Below, piece by piece: positions 54,390 through 63,045 of a stretch of 64,000 bases of DNA. Under the pieces are notes generated by a model. It had not been told where the DNA came from. It saw only the letters and a list, made by a program, of their open reading frames with translations, and did no database searches. Origin of the DNA: Bacteroidota bacterium (GTDB lineage: Bacteria; Bacteroidota; Bacteroidia; Chitinophagales; Saprospiraceae); assembly GCA_020160935.1 (NCBI GenBank), contig JAIUPL010000015.1:1-64000 (forward strand), written 5' to 3'. Each line of letters begins with the position of its first letter. Position 1 is the first letter of the stretch. Both the position numbers and the translations under genes were made by a program.

Positions 54390-56603
54390 ATGCAAAGTCT
54401 TGTCAAACAGCAGTTTCCTGTCACCGATATGTCGTGTGCGGCTTGCGCAGTCAGTGTAGAATCCACACTGCAGGGACAGCCCGGAGTGGCTTCGGCTGCC
54501 GTCAACTACGCCACACAAACCGTTCAGGTAGAATACGATCCGACTCAGATCACGCCCGATGCCATGAATCGGGCTGTGCAGTCGATGGGCTATGGTCTCG
54601 TAGTAGACATACCGGAAAAAGCCGCTGAAACGGCTGCTGCCATTCGCTCGGAGCATTACGAAGCCTTGAAACGAAAAGTGATGTGGGCTGTGGCTTTGGG
54701 CATCCCTTTGGCCTTGCTGGGTATGTTTGGCATGCGGCTGCCTTATGTGGAATACGTGCTGTGGGCACTTTCCACGCCGCTGGTCTGGTGGTTTGGCCGC
54801 TCATTTTTTTCCAATGCGTGGAAACAGGCACAGCACGGCGCCGCCAATATGGACACACTCGTGGCGCTCAGCACCGGAACAGCCTATATTTTCAGCGTTT
54901 TCAACCTTTTTTTCCAGGATTTCTGGCATGCACGCGGTTTGCACGCACACGTTTGGTTTGAAGCCGCCGGCATTGTGGTAGTGTTCATTTTATTGGGAAA
55001 ACTTCTGGAAGAGCGGGCCAAAGCAGGCACTTCAGCCGCTATCAGCGGGCTCATGAACCTGCAGCCAAAATTGGTCAGCATCATAGAGTCAGATGGTCGA
55101 ATCGTGGAAACTATGCTGGCATCCGTACTGTCTGGACAAAAGTTACTTGTAAAACCCGGCGATAAAGTGCCGGTAGATGGCATCCTGTTTTCTGGTAGTT
55201 CGTATGTCGACGAAAGTATGTTTACCGGAGAGCCGATACCCGTTTTAAAAGAAAAAGGCGCACAAGTGCTGGCCGGCAGCCTCAACCAGAAAGGCAGTTT
55301 TCAGATGACGGCACAAAAAGTAGGCGCTGATACCCTGCTGGCACAAATCATCCGAACGGTACAGGAAGCACAGGGCTCCAAAGCACCGGTGCAACGCCTG
55401 GCCGATCGCATTGCTGGTATTTTTGTTCCGGTAGTCATGGGCATCGCCCTGCTGGCCTTCTGCGCCTGGTGGTGGCTGGGCGGCCCAAACGGGTTTGTAC
55501 AGGGCCTGCATGCGTTCGTCACGGTGCTGGTTATTGCCTGCCCCTGCGCGCTTGGGCTGGCTACTCCTACTGCCGTGATGGTCGGTATCGGCAAAGCCGC
55601 CGAGCATGGTATCCTTATTAAAGACGCCGAAAGCCTGGAAAAAGCGCAACGCATACAAGCCGTGGTGCTGGATAAAACGGGCACTATCACACAAGGAAAA
55701 CCGCAAGTAACAGCGCTCCAGTGGGCAGACAAAACTGACATAAGCATTTGGCAATCAGCGTGGTATGCACTTGAAAAAAATTCCGCGCACCCTTTGGCCG
55801 AAGCCCTGACCGAGTGGCTGGAGTCGGGCGCGAGACCCATACATTTGGTGGATGTTGAAAATCTTCCAGGCATGGGAATTTCTGCCGTCTATCAGGAAGA
55901 AAAGATTTGGGCTGGCAACAAAACCCTCTTGCTGCAAAACGACATTTCTCTCCCGGAAGCGCTGGAAAAACTAGCCGACCAATGGGCTGCAGAAGCCAGC
56001 ACCCCCGTCTGGTTTGCTGCTGGCAAACAAGCGCTTGCCGTTGCTGCCATCACCGACCCTGTAAAACAGGGCGCAGCCGCTGCCATACAAACCATGAAAA
56101 ATAATGGCTTGGAAGTGTTCCTGCTCACTGGCGACCACATCGCCACTGCAACTGCGGTGGCCGAAGCGGTAGGTATTCAACAATTCCAAGCAGGCATGCT
56201 TCCTGCTGATAAGGAATTGTTTATCAAACAATTGCAGCAATCGGGCAAAGTCGTAGCCATGGTCGGCGATGGAATCAACGACACCCAGGCCATGGCACAT
56301 GCAGATGTGAGTATCGCCATGGGGAAAGGCTCGGATATCGCTATGGATGTAGCGCAAATGACGCTCATCGGCGGCGATTTGAATAAAATACCCGAGGCTA
56401 TTCGGCTGTCGAAACGGACGGTAGCCACCATTCGGCAGAACCTGTTCTGGGCATTCATTTACAATGTGATAGGCATTCCATTGGCGGCGGGAATATTATA
56501 TCCTGTAAATGGTTTTTTGCTCGATCCTATGATTGCCGGGGCTGCCATGGCACTGAGTTCGGTGAGCGTGGTGCTGAACAGTTTGCGGCTGAAAACGGCT
56601 TGA
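54390..56603 (+). CDS. copA: Copper-exporting P1B-type ATPase
   Basis: 737 residues from the ATG giving MQSLVKQQF. A single N-terminal HMA domain has MSCAAC (C16, C19). Eight membrane spans, the actuator motif TGEP, the CPC ion site (C384, C386), DKTGT with phosphorylated D428, the HP motif in NSAHPLAEAL and GDGIND follow in order. It exports Cu(I) from the cytoplasm. The HMA protein 30 bp downstream is its likely chaperone and the regulator upstream its likely controller. Confidence 0.95.
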   Translation: MQSLVKQQFPVTDMSCAACAVSVESTLQGQPGVASAAVNYATQTVQVEYDPTQITPDAMNRAVQSMGYGLVVDIPEKAAETAAAIRSEHYEALKRKVMWAVALGIPLALLGMFGMRLPYVEYVLWALSTPLVWWFGRSFFSNAWKQAQHGAANMDTLVALSTGTAYIFSVFNLFFQDFWHARGLHAHVWFEAAGIVVVFILLGKLLEERAKAGTSAAISGLMNLQPKLVSIIESDGRIVETMLASVLSGQKLLVKPGDKVPVDGILFSGSSYVDESMFTGEPIPVLKEKGAQVLAGSLNQKGSFQMTAQKVGADTLLAQIIRTVQEAQGSKAPVQRLADRIAGIFVPVVMGIALLAFCAWWWLGGPNGFVQGLHAFVTVLVIACPCALGLATPTAVMVGIGKAAEHGILIKDAESLEKAQRIQAVVLDKTGTITQGKPQVTALQWADKTDISIWQSAWYALEKNSAHPLAEALTEWLESGARPIHLVDVENLPGMGISAVYQEEKIWAGNKTLLLQNDISLPEALEKLADQWAAEASTPVWFAAGKQALAVAAITDPVKQGAAAAIQTMKNNGLEVFLLTGDHIATATAVAEAVGIQQFQAGMLPADKELFIKQLQQSGKVVAMVGDGINDTQAMAHADVSIAMGKGSDIAMDVAQMTLIGGDLNKIPEAIRLSKRTVATIRQNLFWAFIYNVIGIPLAAGILYPVNGFLLDPMIAGAAMALSSVSVVLNSLRLKTA

Positions 56604-56633
56604 TCTTTTGTCATTTCTTACAACACATTGAAT

Positions 56634-56843
56634 ATGAAACAACTAACATTCCATACCAATATCAAATGCATGGGTTGTATCAGCACCGTTACACCCGCGC
56701 TAGATGAAACCGTGGGCGCCGGCAACTGGGAAGTGAACCTTCAGGCGCCCGATAAACTGCTTACCGTGAAAGGTGAACTTGTAGAACAGGAAAAAGTAGT
56801 GGCGGCGCTGGCGAAAGTGGGGTATAAAGCGGAGCCTGCGTGA
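56634..56843 (+). CDS. Heavy-metal-associated domain protein, copper chaperone-like
   Basis: 69 residues from the ATG giving MKQLTFHT. The single HMA fold has IKCMGC (Cys pair spaced as CxxC) and EKVVAALAKVGYKAEP at the end, as in CopZ. It would carry Cu(I) to CopA in the cytoplasm. It is co-directional and 30 bp after copA. Element E18 begins 10 bp after its stop. Confidence 0.86.
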   Translation: MKQLTFHTNIKCMGCISTVTPALDETVGAGNWEVNLQAPDKLLTVKGELVEQEKVVAALAKVGYKAEPA

Positions 56844-56853
56844 TGTTTGCGCA

Positions 56854-57029
56854 GGTTGATTTCCCGTAGAGTAATTTCCCGCAGATGGCGCAGATTTACC
56901 CGCAGATTTACGCAGATCGTAGAGTACACCTTATTATCGTTTGGAAGAAATAAGTGTACTCTACGATCTGCGTAAATCTGCGGGTAAATCTGCGCCATCT
57001 GCGGGAAATTACTCTACGGGAAATCAACC
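56854..57029. repeat. Inverted-repeat element E18, 76-bp perfect arms
   Basis: Arms 56854-56929 and 56954-57029 are exact reverse complements over 76 bp with only 24 bp between them. Words are CAGATTTACGCAGATC-like with the shared module GTAGAGTACAC innermost. It lies between convergent genes, 10 bp after the HMA chaperone stop and 7 bp before the flavin monooxygenase stop. It is the longest perfect palindrome in the window. Confidence 0.97.
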
Positions 57030-57036
57030 TCCACAA

Positions 57037-58170
57037 TCACCTGGTAACCTCCCTCCCAATTCGCTCCACAATCTCCTCCGAATCCATTTTAATATTCCGC
57101 AAAATACCACTCAGCGGCGTCGAAAAACCGCAGAAATACATGCCCTCCCACGCCGGTTCGTCCAGCCAGAGGCTGCGCGGGTAGCCACGTTCGTTGAGTA
57201 CGGTGCTGCCATTTTCGATAAAATCCTCTACCTGCGCCCGGTAGCCTGTGCAAGCAATCACCACATCGAATGCTTCCGATTCGCCGTTTTTGAACACCAC
57301 GCCCTGTTCATAAAAACGCTCCACATCCGGCCGAATCAGCACTTTTCTTTGTTTAATGAGGTCGACTGTACCAATATCGATCACCGGCACTTTGCCAAAT
57401 CTGCGCAATTGTTCGGAAGGCGCATAGGGAGATGGTGGCAGGCCATACGCCGTGAGGTCGCCCACAGTGCGTTTTTGCACCATTTTGGCAATAAAATCAT
57501 ACACAGGAGCAGGTAATTTGCCCAGCAGGATAGCCGTACGTTGCGCCGGGCGCCCCAGCACATCACGCCGAATGATATTCACCGGACTGCGCACCGAAAT
57601 GACAGGCTGCGCGCCGTGTTCGTATAAATCGAGCGCCAGTTCGGCGCCCGTATTGCCCATGCCAATCAGCAATACCTTTTTCCCGGCGAAAGGTTTCGGG
57701 GTTCTGTAATCCTTGCTATGCAGGAGTTGCCCCTGGTATAACTCCTGTCCAGGCCAATGAGGCTGATACGGCACGCGGTTGTACCCGGTGGCCACCACCA
57801 CGTTTTTGGAATGGAAAACATCGGATGGGGTGCGCGTTTCCCAGCCCTCACTCGTGCGTTGAATCTGTTGCACCACCTGCCCGAACATGGGCTGGATACC
57901 CATTTCACGGATATAATTTTCCCAATACGCAATCAAATCCAGCCGCGACACGTACACAGGATAATGCTCCGGAAACTCCCGGTGCGGCAGGTTGGAATGC
58001 TCTTTGGCCGTGTGCAGGCAAAGCCGCTCGTAGTGCCCGTGCCAGGTGCTGCCCACCTTGTCGGTTTGTTCGAGCAAAAGGTATGGAATACCGAACCGCG
58101 ACAGCCGACCCGCTACGGCCATGCCTGCGGGCCCTGCGCCAACGATGAGGGTGTGCGTGGTGTGGATCAT
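57037..58170 (-). CDS. Flavin-containing monooxygenase-like oxidoreductase
   Basis: 377 residues from the ATG giving MIHTTHTL. VGAGPAG at about 9-15 binds FAD, GMGNTGAE near 170 binds NADPH, and ATGYNRVPYQPHWPG is the FMO-type segment between them. The layout resembles YUCCA-like and other class B monooxygenases, which oxygenate N or S atoms or act on ketones. The substrate is unknown. A -7-like TACCTTTG lies 7 bp before the ATG. Confidence 0.85.
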   Translation of the reverse strand: MIHTTHTLIVGAGPAGMAVAGRLSRFGIPYLLLEQTDKVGSTWHGHYERLCLHTAKEHSNLPHREFPEHYPVYVSRLDLIAYWENYIREMGIQPMFGQVVQQIQRTSEGWETRTPSDVFHSKNVVVATGYNRVPYQPHWPGQELYQGQLLHSKDYRTPKPFAGKKVLLIGMGNTGAELALDLYEHGAQPVISVRSPVNIIRRDVLGRPAQRTAILLGKLPAPVYDFIAKMVQKRTVGDLTAYGLPPSPYAPSEQLRRFGKVPVIDIGTVDLIKQRKVLIRPDVERFYEQGVVFKNGESEAFDVVIACTGYRAQVEDFIENGSTVLNERGYPRSLWLDEPAWEGMYFCGFSTPLSGILRNIKMDSEEIVERIGREVTR

Positions 58171-58176
58171 ATCGGG

Positions 58177-58204
58177 CAAAGGTAAGTTGCAAATATACAG
58201 GCAA
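58177..58204 (-). promoter_or_regulatory. Promoter of the flavin monooxygenase gene
   Basis: TTG (58204-58202), a 17-bp spacer and TACCTTTG (58184-58177) on the minus strand. The expected start is at or within a few bases of the ATG, implying a leaderless mRNA. Confidence 0.55.
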
Positions 58205-58246
58205 GATTCTTCCCTGTTTTCCGTTTGTGTATTTCAAAATACAGGT

Positions 58247-58918
58247 ATGAACAAACAGTTTTTTACCCACTGGCGCCCGCGCCTGCTTTGGTTTTCAGGT
58301 GGCGCACTGCTGGCTGTCTTGCTGGCATTTTCATATGCAGAAGAGCGCCGGGATTGCGTGATAGGTCTCGACAAGATGAATGTGCTGTATCGGGGAATCG
58401 ACAATCCGGTTTTCCTGCTGGCCCGGGGTGTGCCAGAGGGCGAATTGAACATCGAGACAGAAGGTGTTACACTTTTTCCGGGAGGCTCCTGTTTTTATAT
58501 AGCCCGGGCGGGCGATCTGCCGATAGCAAAAGTGTGTGTTTCGGGTGGAAAACTGGAACCGACGGATTTTCAGTTTCGGGTAAAAAGTTTTCCGAACCCG
58601 GAATTGATGTTGGGATCCAAAAGAGGCGGTGAAATGAAGGCTACCGAATTTCGGGCCCAGCAAGGCATTTATGCACAAATCAATTGTTGCGGGTTCGATG
58701 CCAAATGCGAAATGGTCAGTTATGTGGTTACGCGTTTCGACGCTCAAAAAAGTAAAAACCGATTCACCAATACTGGTGCTCGATTTACCCCCGAAGTACG
58801 CCCGCTCATCGATCGTGCGCAGGCTGGAGACACCTATATTTTCAGCGAGGTGAATGTGCGTTGTCCTGGCGACAAGGTTGCGAGAATTTTGGGCCCTATG
58901 ACCTTCAAAATCAAATGA
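58247..58918 (+). CDS. GldM C-terminal-domain-like protein A
   Basis: 223 residues from the ATG at 58247. A membrane anchor or signal segment (about 10-30) is followed by two strand-rich domains. CVIGLDKMNVLYRGIDNPV, FRVKSFPNP and TGARFTPEVRPLIDRAQAGD are close to segments of the periplasmic part of GldM, the T9SS and gliding motor subunit. GldM itself is about 500 residues with a longer helical region, so this is a shortened paralog. It overlaps the next gene by 4 bp. Confidence 0.78.
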   Translation: MNKQFFTHWRPRLLWFSGGALLAVLLAFSYAEERRDCVIGLDKMNVLYRGIDNPVFLLARGVPEGELNIETEGVTLFPGGSCFYIARAGDLPIAKVCVSGGKLEPTDFQFRVKSFPNPELMLGSKRGGEMKATEFRAQQGIYAQINCCGFDAKCEMVSYVVTRFDAQKSKNRFTNTGARFTPEVRPLIDRAQAGDTYIFSEVNVRCPGDKVARILGPMTFKIK

Positions 58919-59601
58919 TTATGAAAGAAAGCATGCAACGCATTTTTTCCTCGGGCCTGCCCTGGTTTGCAGCAGGATTTCTTTTCACGGGCGCAGTGGC
59001 TTTTGCACGATACGAACCCGCACCAGCCTGTGTGATCGGCCTCGACAAAATGAATGTTTTTTATATCGGGGTCGACAACCCGATTACCGTACTGGTAACC
59101 GGTATGCCACAGGAAGAAATTCAGTTGGACATACAAGGCAGTGGGGCTGTCCTTGAAAAGAAGGACGACATGCATTACAATGTGCGGGTAACGACACCCG
59201 GCGATGCGCGCATTACCGTGTCGTGGAAAGGAGAAGCATCGCAAGCGTATCGATATAACGTCCGTAGAATACCTGACCCGGTTTTAAGGCTGGGCGGCAA
59301 ATATAAATCCGGGCAGATTTCCAGCAGTACATTCAGGGCGCAGACTGGCTTGTCCATTTTGCTGGAAAACTTTGATTTCGATCTCAGCTGCAACCTTGTC
59401 GGCTACGACGTGGTGCGCGTGCCCCGGAACGGCGATCCAAAAACCCTGACAAACACAGGACTGCGATTCAGCCCGGAAGTGCTGCAACTGGTGCAACGCG
59501 CCGCTCCCGGCGATGTGTATTATTTCAACAAGGCCAGGGCGGGTTGTCCGGGCGATCTGGCAAGCCGGGAACTAGGCGATTTGGAGTTTGTGATTGAATA
59601 A
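58915..59601 (+). CDS. GldM C-terminal-domain-like protein B
   Basis: 228 residues from an ATG that overlaps the upstream stop as ATGA, suggesting translational coupling (a second ATG two codons later is also possible). Like its neighbour it has an N-terminal hydrophobic segment and the blocks CVIGLDKMNVFYIGVDNPI, VRRIPDPVLRLGG and TGLRFSPEVLQLVQRAAPGD. The pair probably arose by duplication. A role in the T9SS trans-envelope ring or in surface protein delivery is inferred from similarity alone. Confidence 0.78.
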   Translation: MIMKESMQRIFSSGLPWFAAGFLFTGAVAFARYEPAPACVIGLDKMNVFYIGVDNPITVLVTGMPQEEIQLDIQGSGAVLEKKDDMHYNVRVTTPGDARITVSWKGEASQAYRYNVRRIPDPVLRLGGKYKSGQISSSTFRAQTGLSILLENFDFDLSCNLVGYDVVRVPRNGDPKTLTNTGLRFSPEVLQLVQRAAPGDVYYFNKARAGCPGDLASRELGDLEFVIE

Positions 59602-59676
59602 TCTTACCTGCAATTACAGGATGGAACTATGGATTTTTATTGCATTATATCAAATACATATAAATAACCACCATTT

Positions 59677-59787
59677 GTACACTCTACGCCTTGTGTCCTT
59701 TGTGAAACCGTGGTGTTCTTTGTGGTTAAAAATTTTTACCACAAAGTGCACCACGGTTTCACAAAGGACACAAGGCGTAGAGTGTAC
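59677..59787. repeat. Inverted-repeat element E19, 39-bp perfect arms
   Basis: Arms begin GTACACTCTACGCC and continue TTGTGTCCTTTGTG; the outer 39 bp are exact, then an imperfect inner stem around TTTTTACCACAAAG. The next element, E20, is closely related. The TTTGTG words resemble an intergenic repeat I recall from many bacterial genomes. Confidence 0.9.
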
Positions 59788-59859
59788 CTGTTTTCCCTGG
59801 AAGATGTTTATTGTGGGCCGCAAAAAACTGCTACATCCTGCGTTCTCTATCCCGGTAGT

Positions 59860-61440
59860 CTAAGGAATTTCAAACTCCACTTTCGCCACCCCGAACACCG
59901 AATTCAAAAAAGCCACATACTTGCCTTTTTCATACAAGGCGCTCACAGGCACCGAAAAGGAATTGGCGCCGGTTTTTACAATCGTGTCCTCGATGTGTTG
60001 CCCCAATCCGTTGGGACCGAACACACTGAATATGAGGTCGACATTGCCGGGCGATTCCACCTTGAACACCCATTGATTTTCAGATTTTTCCGGCGCCTGA
60101 ATGTTGTAATGCCGGATATTCGCTGCGCTTTTCTGCAAACTTTCCAGTGTATTGAGCGCCATCAGCATATTGCGGTTCATAAAATTCTGGAGAGTCGTAA
60201 TCTGAATGGGCGGCACAGCAAAACCGGGAATATCGATATCGGAAATGCGCCAGGCGTTTTTTTGCAGCGAATCGGAAGGAAAAACCTGAAGAAACTTTTC
60301 TGGGTCGAACGCAGCATTGTCCACCCGATATTGCAGGCTGTCGCCCAGGGAAATGGTAAAAGACACATTGTTCAGGGGTTCCTCATCGAGCAAGATGACA
60401 GGCGCTGTTTGAGCCCAGGTTTGAATCGAATCGACACGGCTCCTCAAAAAAGAGCGTCGTATAACCGGGGCGTCTACCGGCACGGGTTTGCCATCGCTGC
60501 CGGGGTATGTGGATAAATACAAAAACTCTATTTTTTCGTACCAGTCGTTCCAGCGGAGTTCAACCGAGTGAAAATCGCGGTTGCGGCGCAGGCGAAGTCG
60601 CTCGTCGCCCTCCGGCACCAGTTGAATGCTTTTTTGAAACAGGTTTTCGTATTGATCGGCTGTTTGCATCAGCATGGTCACCCGTATGCCCGGCTGGATG
60701 AGGTGCTGGAAAATACGCGCTTCATGTACAAAATCGCTATATGGCTTGTTATACAATTCGAAACGCAGCGCCATGGTAACTGCTTCTGCATCAAGAATTT
60801 GTAGTTCGGCCAGCACTGGATGCGGCTCCACCCAGGCATTCCATTCGATGTAGGGCTCCTGTCCGAATAATTGCCAGAATTCCGACACGGTAAAAAAGTC
60901 GCGTTGGCGGGTTTCAAATTTTTCCTCTTGTCCCCAAACCACCGTTTCGAGCAGTTTGTTGTTCAGAAAAGGCGCATATCCCCAGTAACTATACACCGGT
61001 TTTTCGCTTTTGGGCGCTATGATCTCAATGTCGATATGCGCCTGCAAGCCGTTTCCGAGCGGCAATTGGGTAATGCTCAGCATTTGGCCGGTGGTAGCCA
61101 CTTGTGCAAAGTGCTGGTCGAGGGCTGCAATTTGCGAGAGATAATCTTTTGTCTGCACCTGATATTGTTGCAGAAAAAAGGTAAAATCGGGTACCATTCC
61201 GGCGCCGTTCCAGAGTTTGGGCGTGCTCAGCAGCATTTGCCTGAATTCGGATGGCGTAAGGCGTATGCGGCCGCTGTATTGCTGTTCGGCGGTGAGATCG
61301 CATTGTTGCTGCCCCCAGTAAAAGATGAATTTGTCAGGCTGGGCCGGGCGTGGGGCCATAGCGTCGGCATATTGCGCCCATGCAGGAATGGAGGCGAACA
61401 AGCAAACAGCAGCAAAGAGGCTGGTAAAGAATATTTTCAT
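59860..61440 (-). CDS. Large secreted protein, family not recognised
   Basis: 526 residues. A signal peptide (about 1-22, IPAWAQ) is followed by an N-terminal segment rich in Gln and Tyr, a helical part (about 60-120) and a long strand-rich region to the C-terminus. The last 90 residues read like a beta-sandwich, with FKVESPGNVDLIFSVFGPNG. No catalytic motif or sorting domain was recognised. It faces the GldM-like genes across element E19. Confidence 0.65.
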   Translation of the reverse strand: MKIFFTSLFAAVCLFASIPAWAQYADAMAPRPAQPDKFIFYWGQQQCDLTAEQQYSGRIRLTPSEFRQMLLSTPKLWNGAGMVPDFTFFLQQYQVQTKDYLSQIAALDQHFAQVATTGQMLSITQLPLGNGLQAHIDIEIIAPKSEKPVYSYWGYAPFLNNKLLETVVWGQEEKFETRQRDFFTVSEFWQLFGQEPYIEWNAWVEPHPVLAELQILDAEAVTMALRFELYNKPYSDFVHEARIFQHLIQPGIRVTMLMQTADQYENLFQKSIQLVPEGDERLRLRRNRDFHSVELRWNDWYEKIEFLYLSTYPGSDGKPVPVDAPVIRRSFLRSRVDSIQTWAQTAPVILLDEEPLNNVSFTISLGDSLQYRVDNAAFDPEKFLQVFPSDSLQKNAWRISDIDIPGFAVPPIQITTLQNFMNRNMLMALNTLESLQKSAANIRHYNIQAPEKSENQWVFKVESPGNVDLIFSVFGPNGLGQHIEDTIVKTGANSFSVPVSALYEKGKYVAFLNSVFGVAKVEFEIP

Positions 61441-61525
61441 ACGGGTAACAGAAATTTGTAGGGGATTTGGACAAGGGGCATAACGGATTATTACAGATCA
61501 ATTTGAAAATCTTTGGCATCTCGTC

Positions 61526-61636
61526 GTCCACTCTACGCGTTGTGTCCTTCGTGAAACCTTGGTGTCCCTTGTGGTAAAAAAAATTAACCACCAAGATCAC
61601 CAAGGTTTCACGAAGGACGCAAAGTGTAGAGTGGAC
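61526..61636. repeat. Inverted-repeat element E20, sister of E19
   Basis: Outer ends GTCCACTCTAC and GTAGAGTGGAC and inner CCTTCGTGAAACCTTGGTG with its complement pair, but with several mismatches. The words match E19 base for base in most positions, so the two are diverged copies. It lies 85 bp upstream of the minus-strand secreted protein ATG, in the gap before the TRIC gene. Confidence 0.87.
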
Positions 61637-61778
61637 AAGAATAAATCCGGAAAAATCCGTTTCATCCGTTATTCAATCCTGTCACAACAAGCCGGAATCA
61701 GGGCAAATTATACCCATTCTTGCTGATTAAAAAGCGAAATGTTCGTTGTTTTGAATCCGTTAACCATCCCACTTGCAT

Positions 61779-62384
61779 ATGATCTTCAAAGAAATACTCG
61801 AAATACTGGGTACTGCTTCCTTCGCCATATCCGGCGCCCTGGCAGCGCTCAACAAACGCCTCGACGTTTTTGGCATTCTGATCCTCACTTTTGTGACGGC
61901 CATCGGTGGCGGTACGGTGCGCGACGTACTCATTGGCCATACGCCGGTGGCCTGGATGAAAGACCAGACGGCCATCCGCACCATTTTTATTTCCTATGTG
62001 CTCACCTTGTTGTTTCACCGCGCATTCAAAAAACTGCCGCTGACGCTGAACATATTCGATGCGATCGGACTGGGTTTTGCCACCATTGTGGGGCTGCAAC
62101 GCGGACTGGAGGCTCAACTCAGCCCCACTATCTGTGTCACGCTGGGTATGGTGAGCGGCTGCTTTGGCGGCGTGGTGCGCGATGTGCTGCTCAATGAAAT
62201 TCCGCTGGTGTTTCGGAAAGACATTTATGCATCGGCGTCGTTGCTGGGTGGCCTGCTGTTTTTTCTATTTTCTGCCTGGGAAATGGTGGCGCCGCTGGCG
62301 GCTACACTATCGATTTTGGCAGTGGTGTTGCTGCGGCTGGCGGTGATGCGGTTTGGGTGGAGATTGCCGGATGTGAGGGGGTAG
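61779..62384 (+). CDS. TRIC-family / UPF0126 membrane channel
   Basis: 201 residues from the ATG giving MIFKEILEILG. Seven hydrophobic segments in two homologous halves, each with the glycine-rich signature: GTASFAISGALAAL and TAIGGGTVRDVLIG in the first, GLGFATIVG and VSGCFGGVVRDVLL in the second. Bacterial members form trimeric cation channels, some potassium-conducting. It is divergent from the large secreted protein gene. Confidence 0.9.
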   Translation: MIFKEILEILGTASFAISGALAALNKRLDVFGILILTFVTAIGGGTVRDVLIGHTPVAWMKDQTAIRTIFISYVLTLLFHRAFKKLPLTLNIFDAIGLGFATIVGLQRGLEAQLSPTICVTLGMVSGCFGGVVRDVLLNEIPLVFRKDIYASASLLGGLLFFLFSAWEMVAPLAATLSILAVVLLRLAVMRFGWRLPDVRG

Positions 62385-62408
62385 TTTGCAATTGCTTTCT
62401 CTATGTCT

Positions 62409-62744
62409 TCAAGCCATACTTTGACTTCCACTTGCATACACAAGCATTTTTTGTTCATTAAGCAGATTTTCAAACACCCTGTTTTTTATTGCTTTTTGTT
62501 CGAGCAAGTCTATCTTCCTTCCAAATATTCGCTCCAGTTCAAATTTCAACTCAAAATAGTTTTCTGCATATTCAATCGGGTCATCCGAACTAATAGAGAC
62601 AACAAAGTCCATATCACTTGCCTCATTAAACTTTTCAGTGAGTATGGACCCAAATACATATAGTTTGTCTACCTTATGGGACAAACATGCTTCATTCAAT
62701 TCCTTGATATGTTGATGAATTAATCGCACTTTTAAATTTTTCAT
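62409..62744 (-). CDS. Small MNT-type nucleotidyltransferase
   Basis: 111 residues from the ATG giving MKNLKVRLI. FGSILTEKFN (G32, S33) and SDMDFVV (D44, D46) form the metal-binding core of the polymerase-beta-like minimal nucleotidyltransferases. Such proteins often pair with a HEPN toxin, but no HEPN partner is adjacent here. It is AT-rich compared with its neighbours, and it faces the TRIC gene 24 bp away. Confidence 0.78.
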   Translation of the reverse strand: MKNLKVRLIHQHIKELNEACLSHKVDKLYVFGSILTEKFNEASDMDFVVSISSDDPIEYAENYFELKFELERIFGRKIDLLEQKAIKNRVFENLLNEQKMLVYASGSQSMA

Positions 62745-63045
62745 TGCAAATATAGGTTTTTGCACCAAAAACAAAAAGCCGGATTCCCGGCGCTACCCAT
62801 CCCCATCCACAAAAAATACCTTTCATCCGTTCTCCCATCCAGCAACAGCGGGAATTTTTAAAACGAGGCAATCCCAAAATATTATTCCGAGCGCGCCCTC
62901 CAACCCGGTCCCAAAACAAACTTTCAATTTTTTTTGAAAATTAACATTCAGAATAAAAACTATCCTCTCGCTCATTCGTTTAACCAATACAAAACATTCT
63001 TCTGAAAGCACACAACTACCTCTTCTCACAAAGCCCTACCCTGCT
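62745..63045. other. Intergenic region upstream of the NDH-2-type gene
   Basis: About 300 bp. Nothing recognisable as a gene or structured RNA; AT-rich from 62920 on, where a promoter for the dehydrogenase is likely. Confidence 0.4.
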
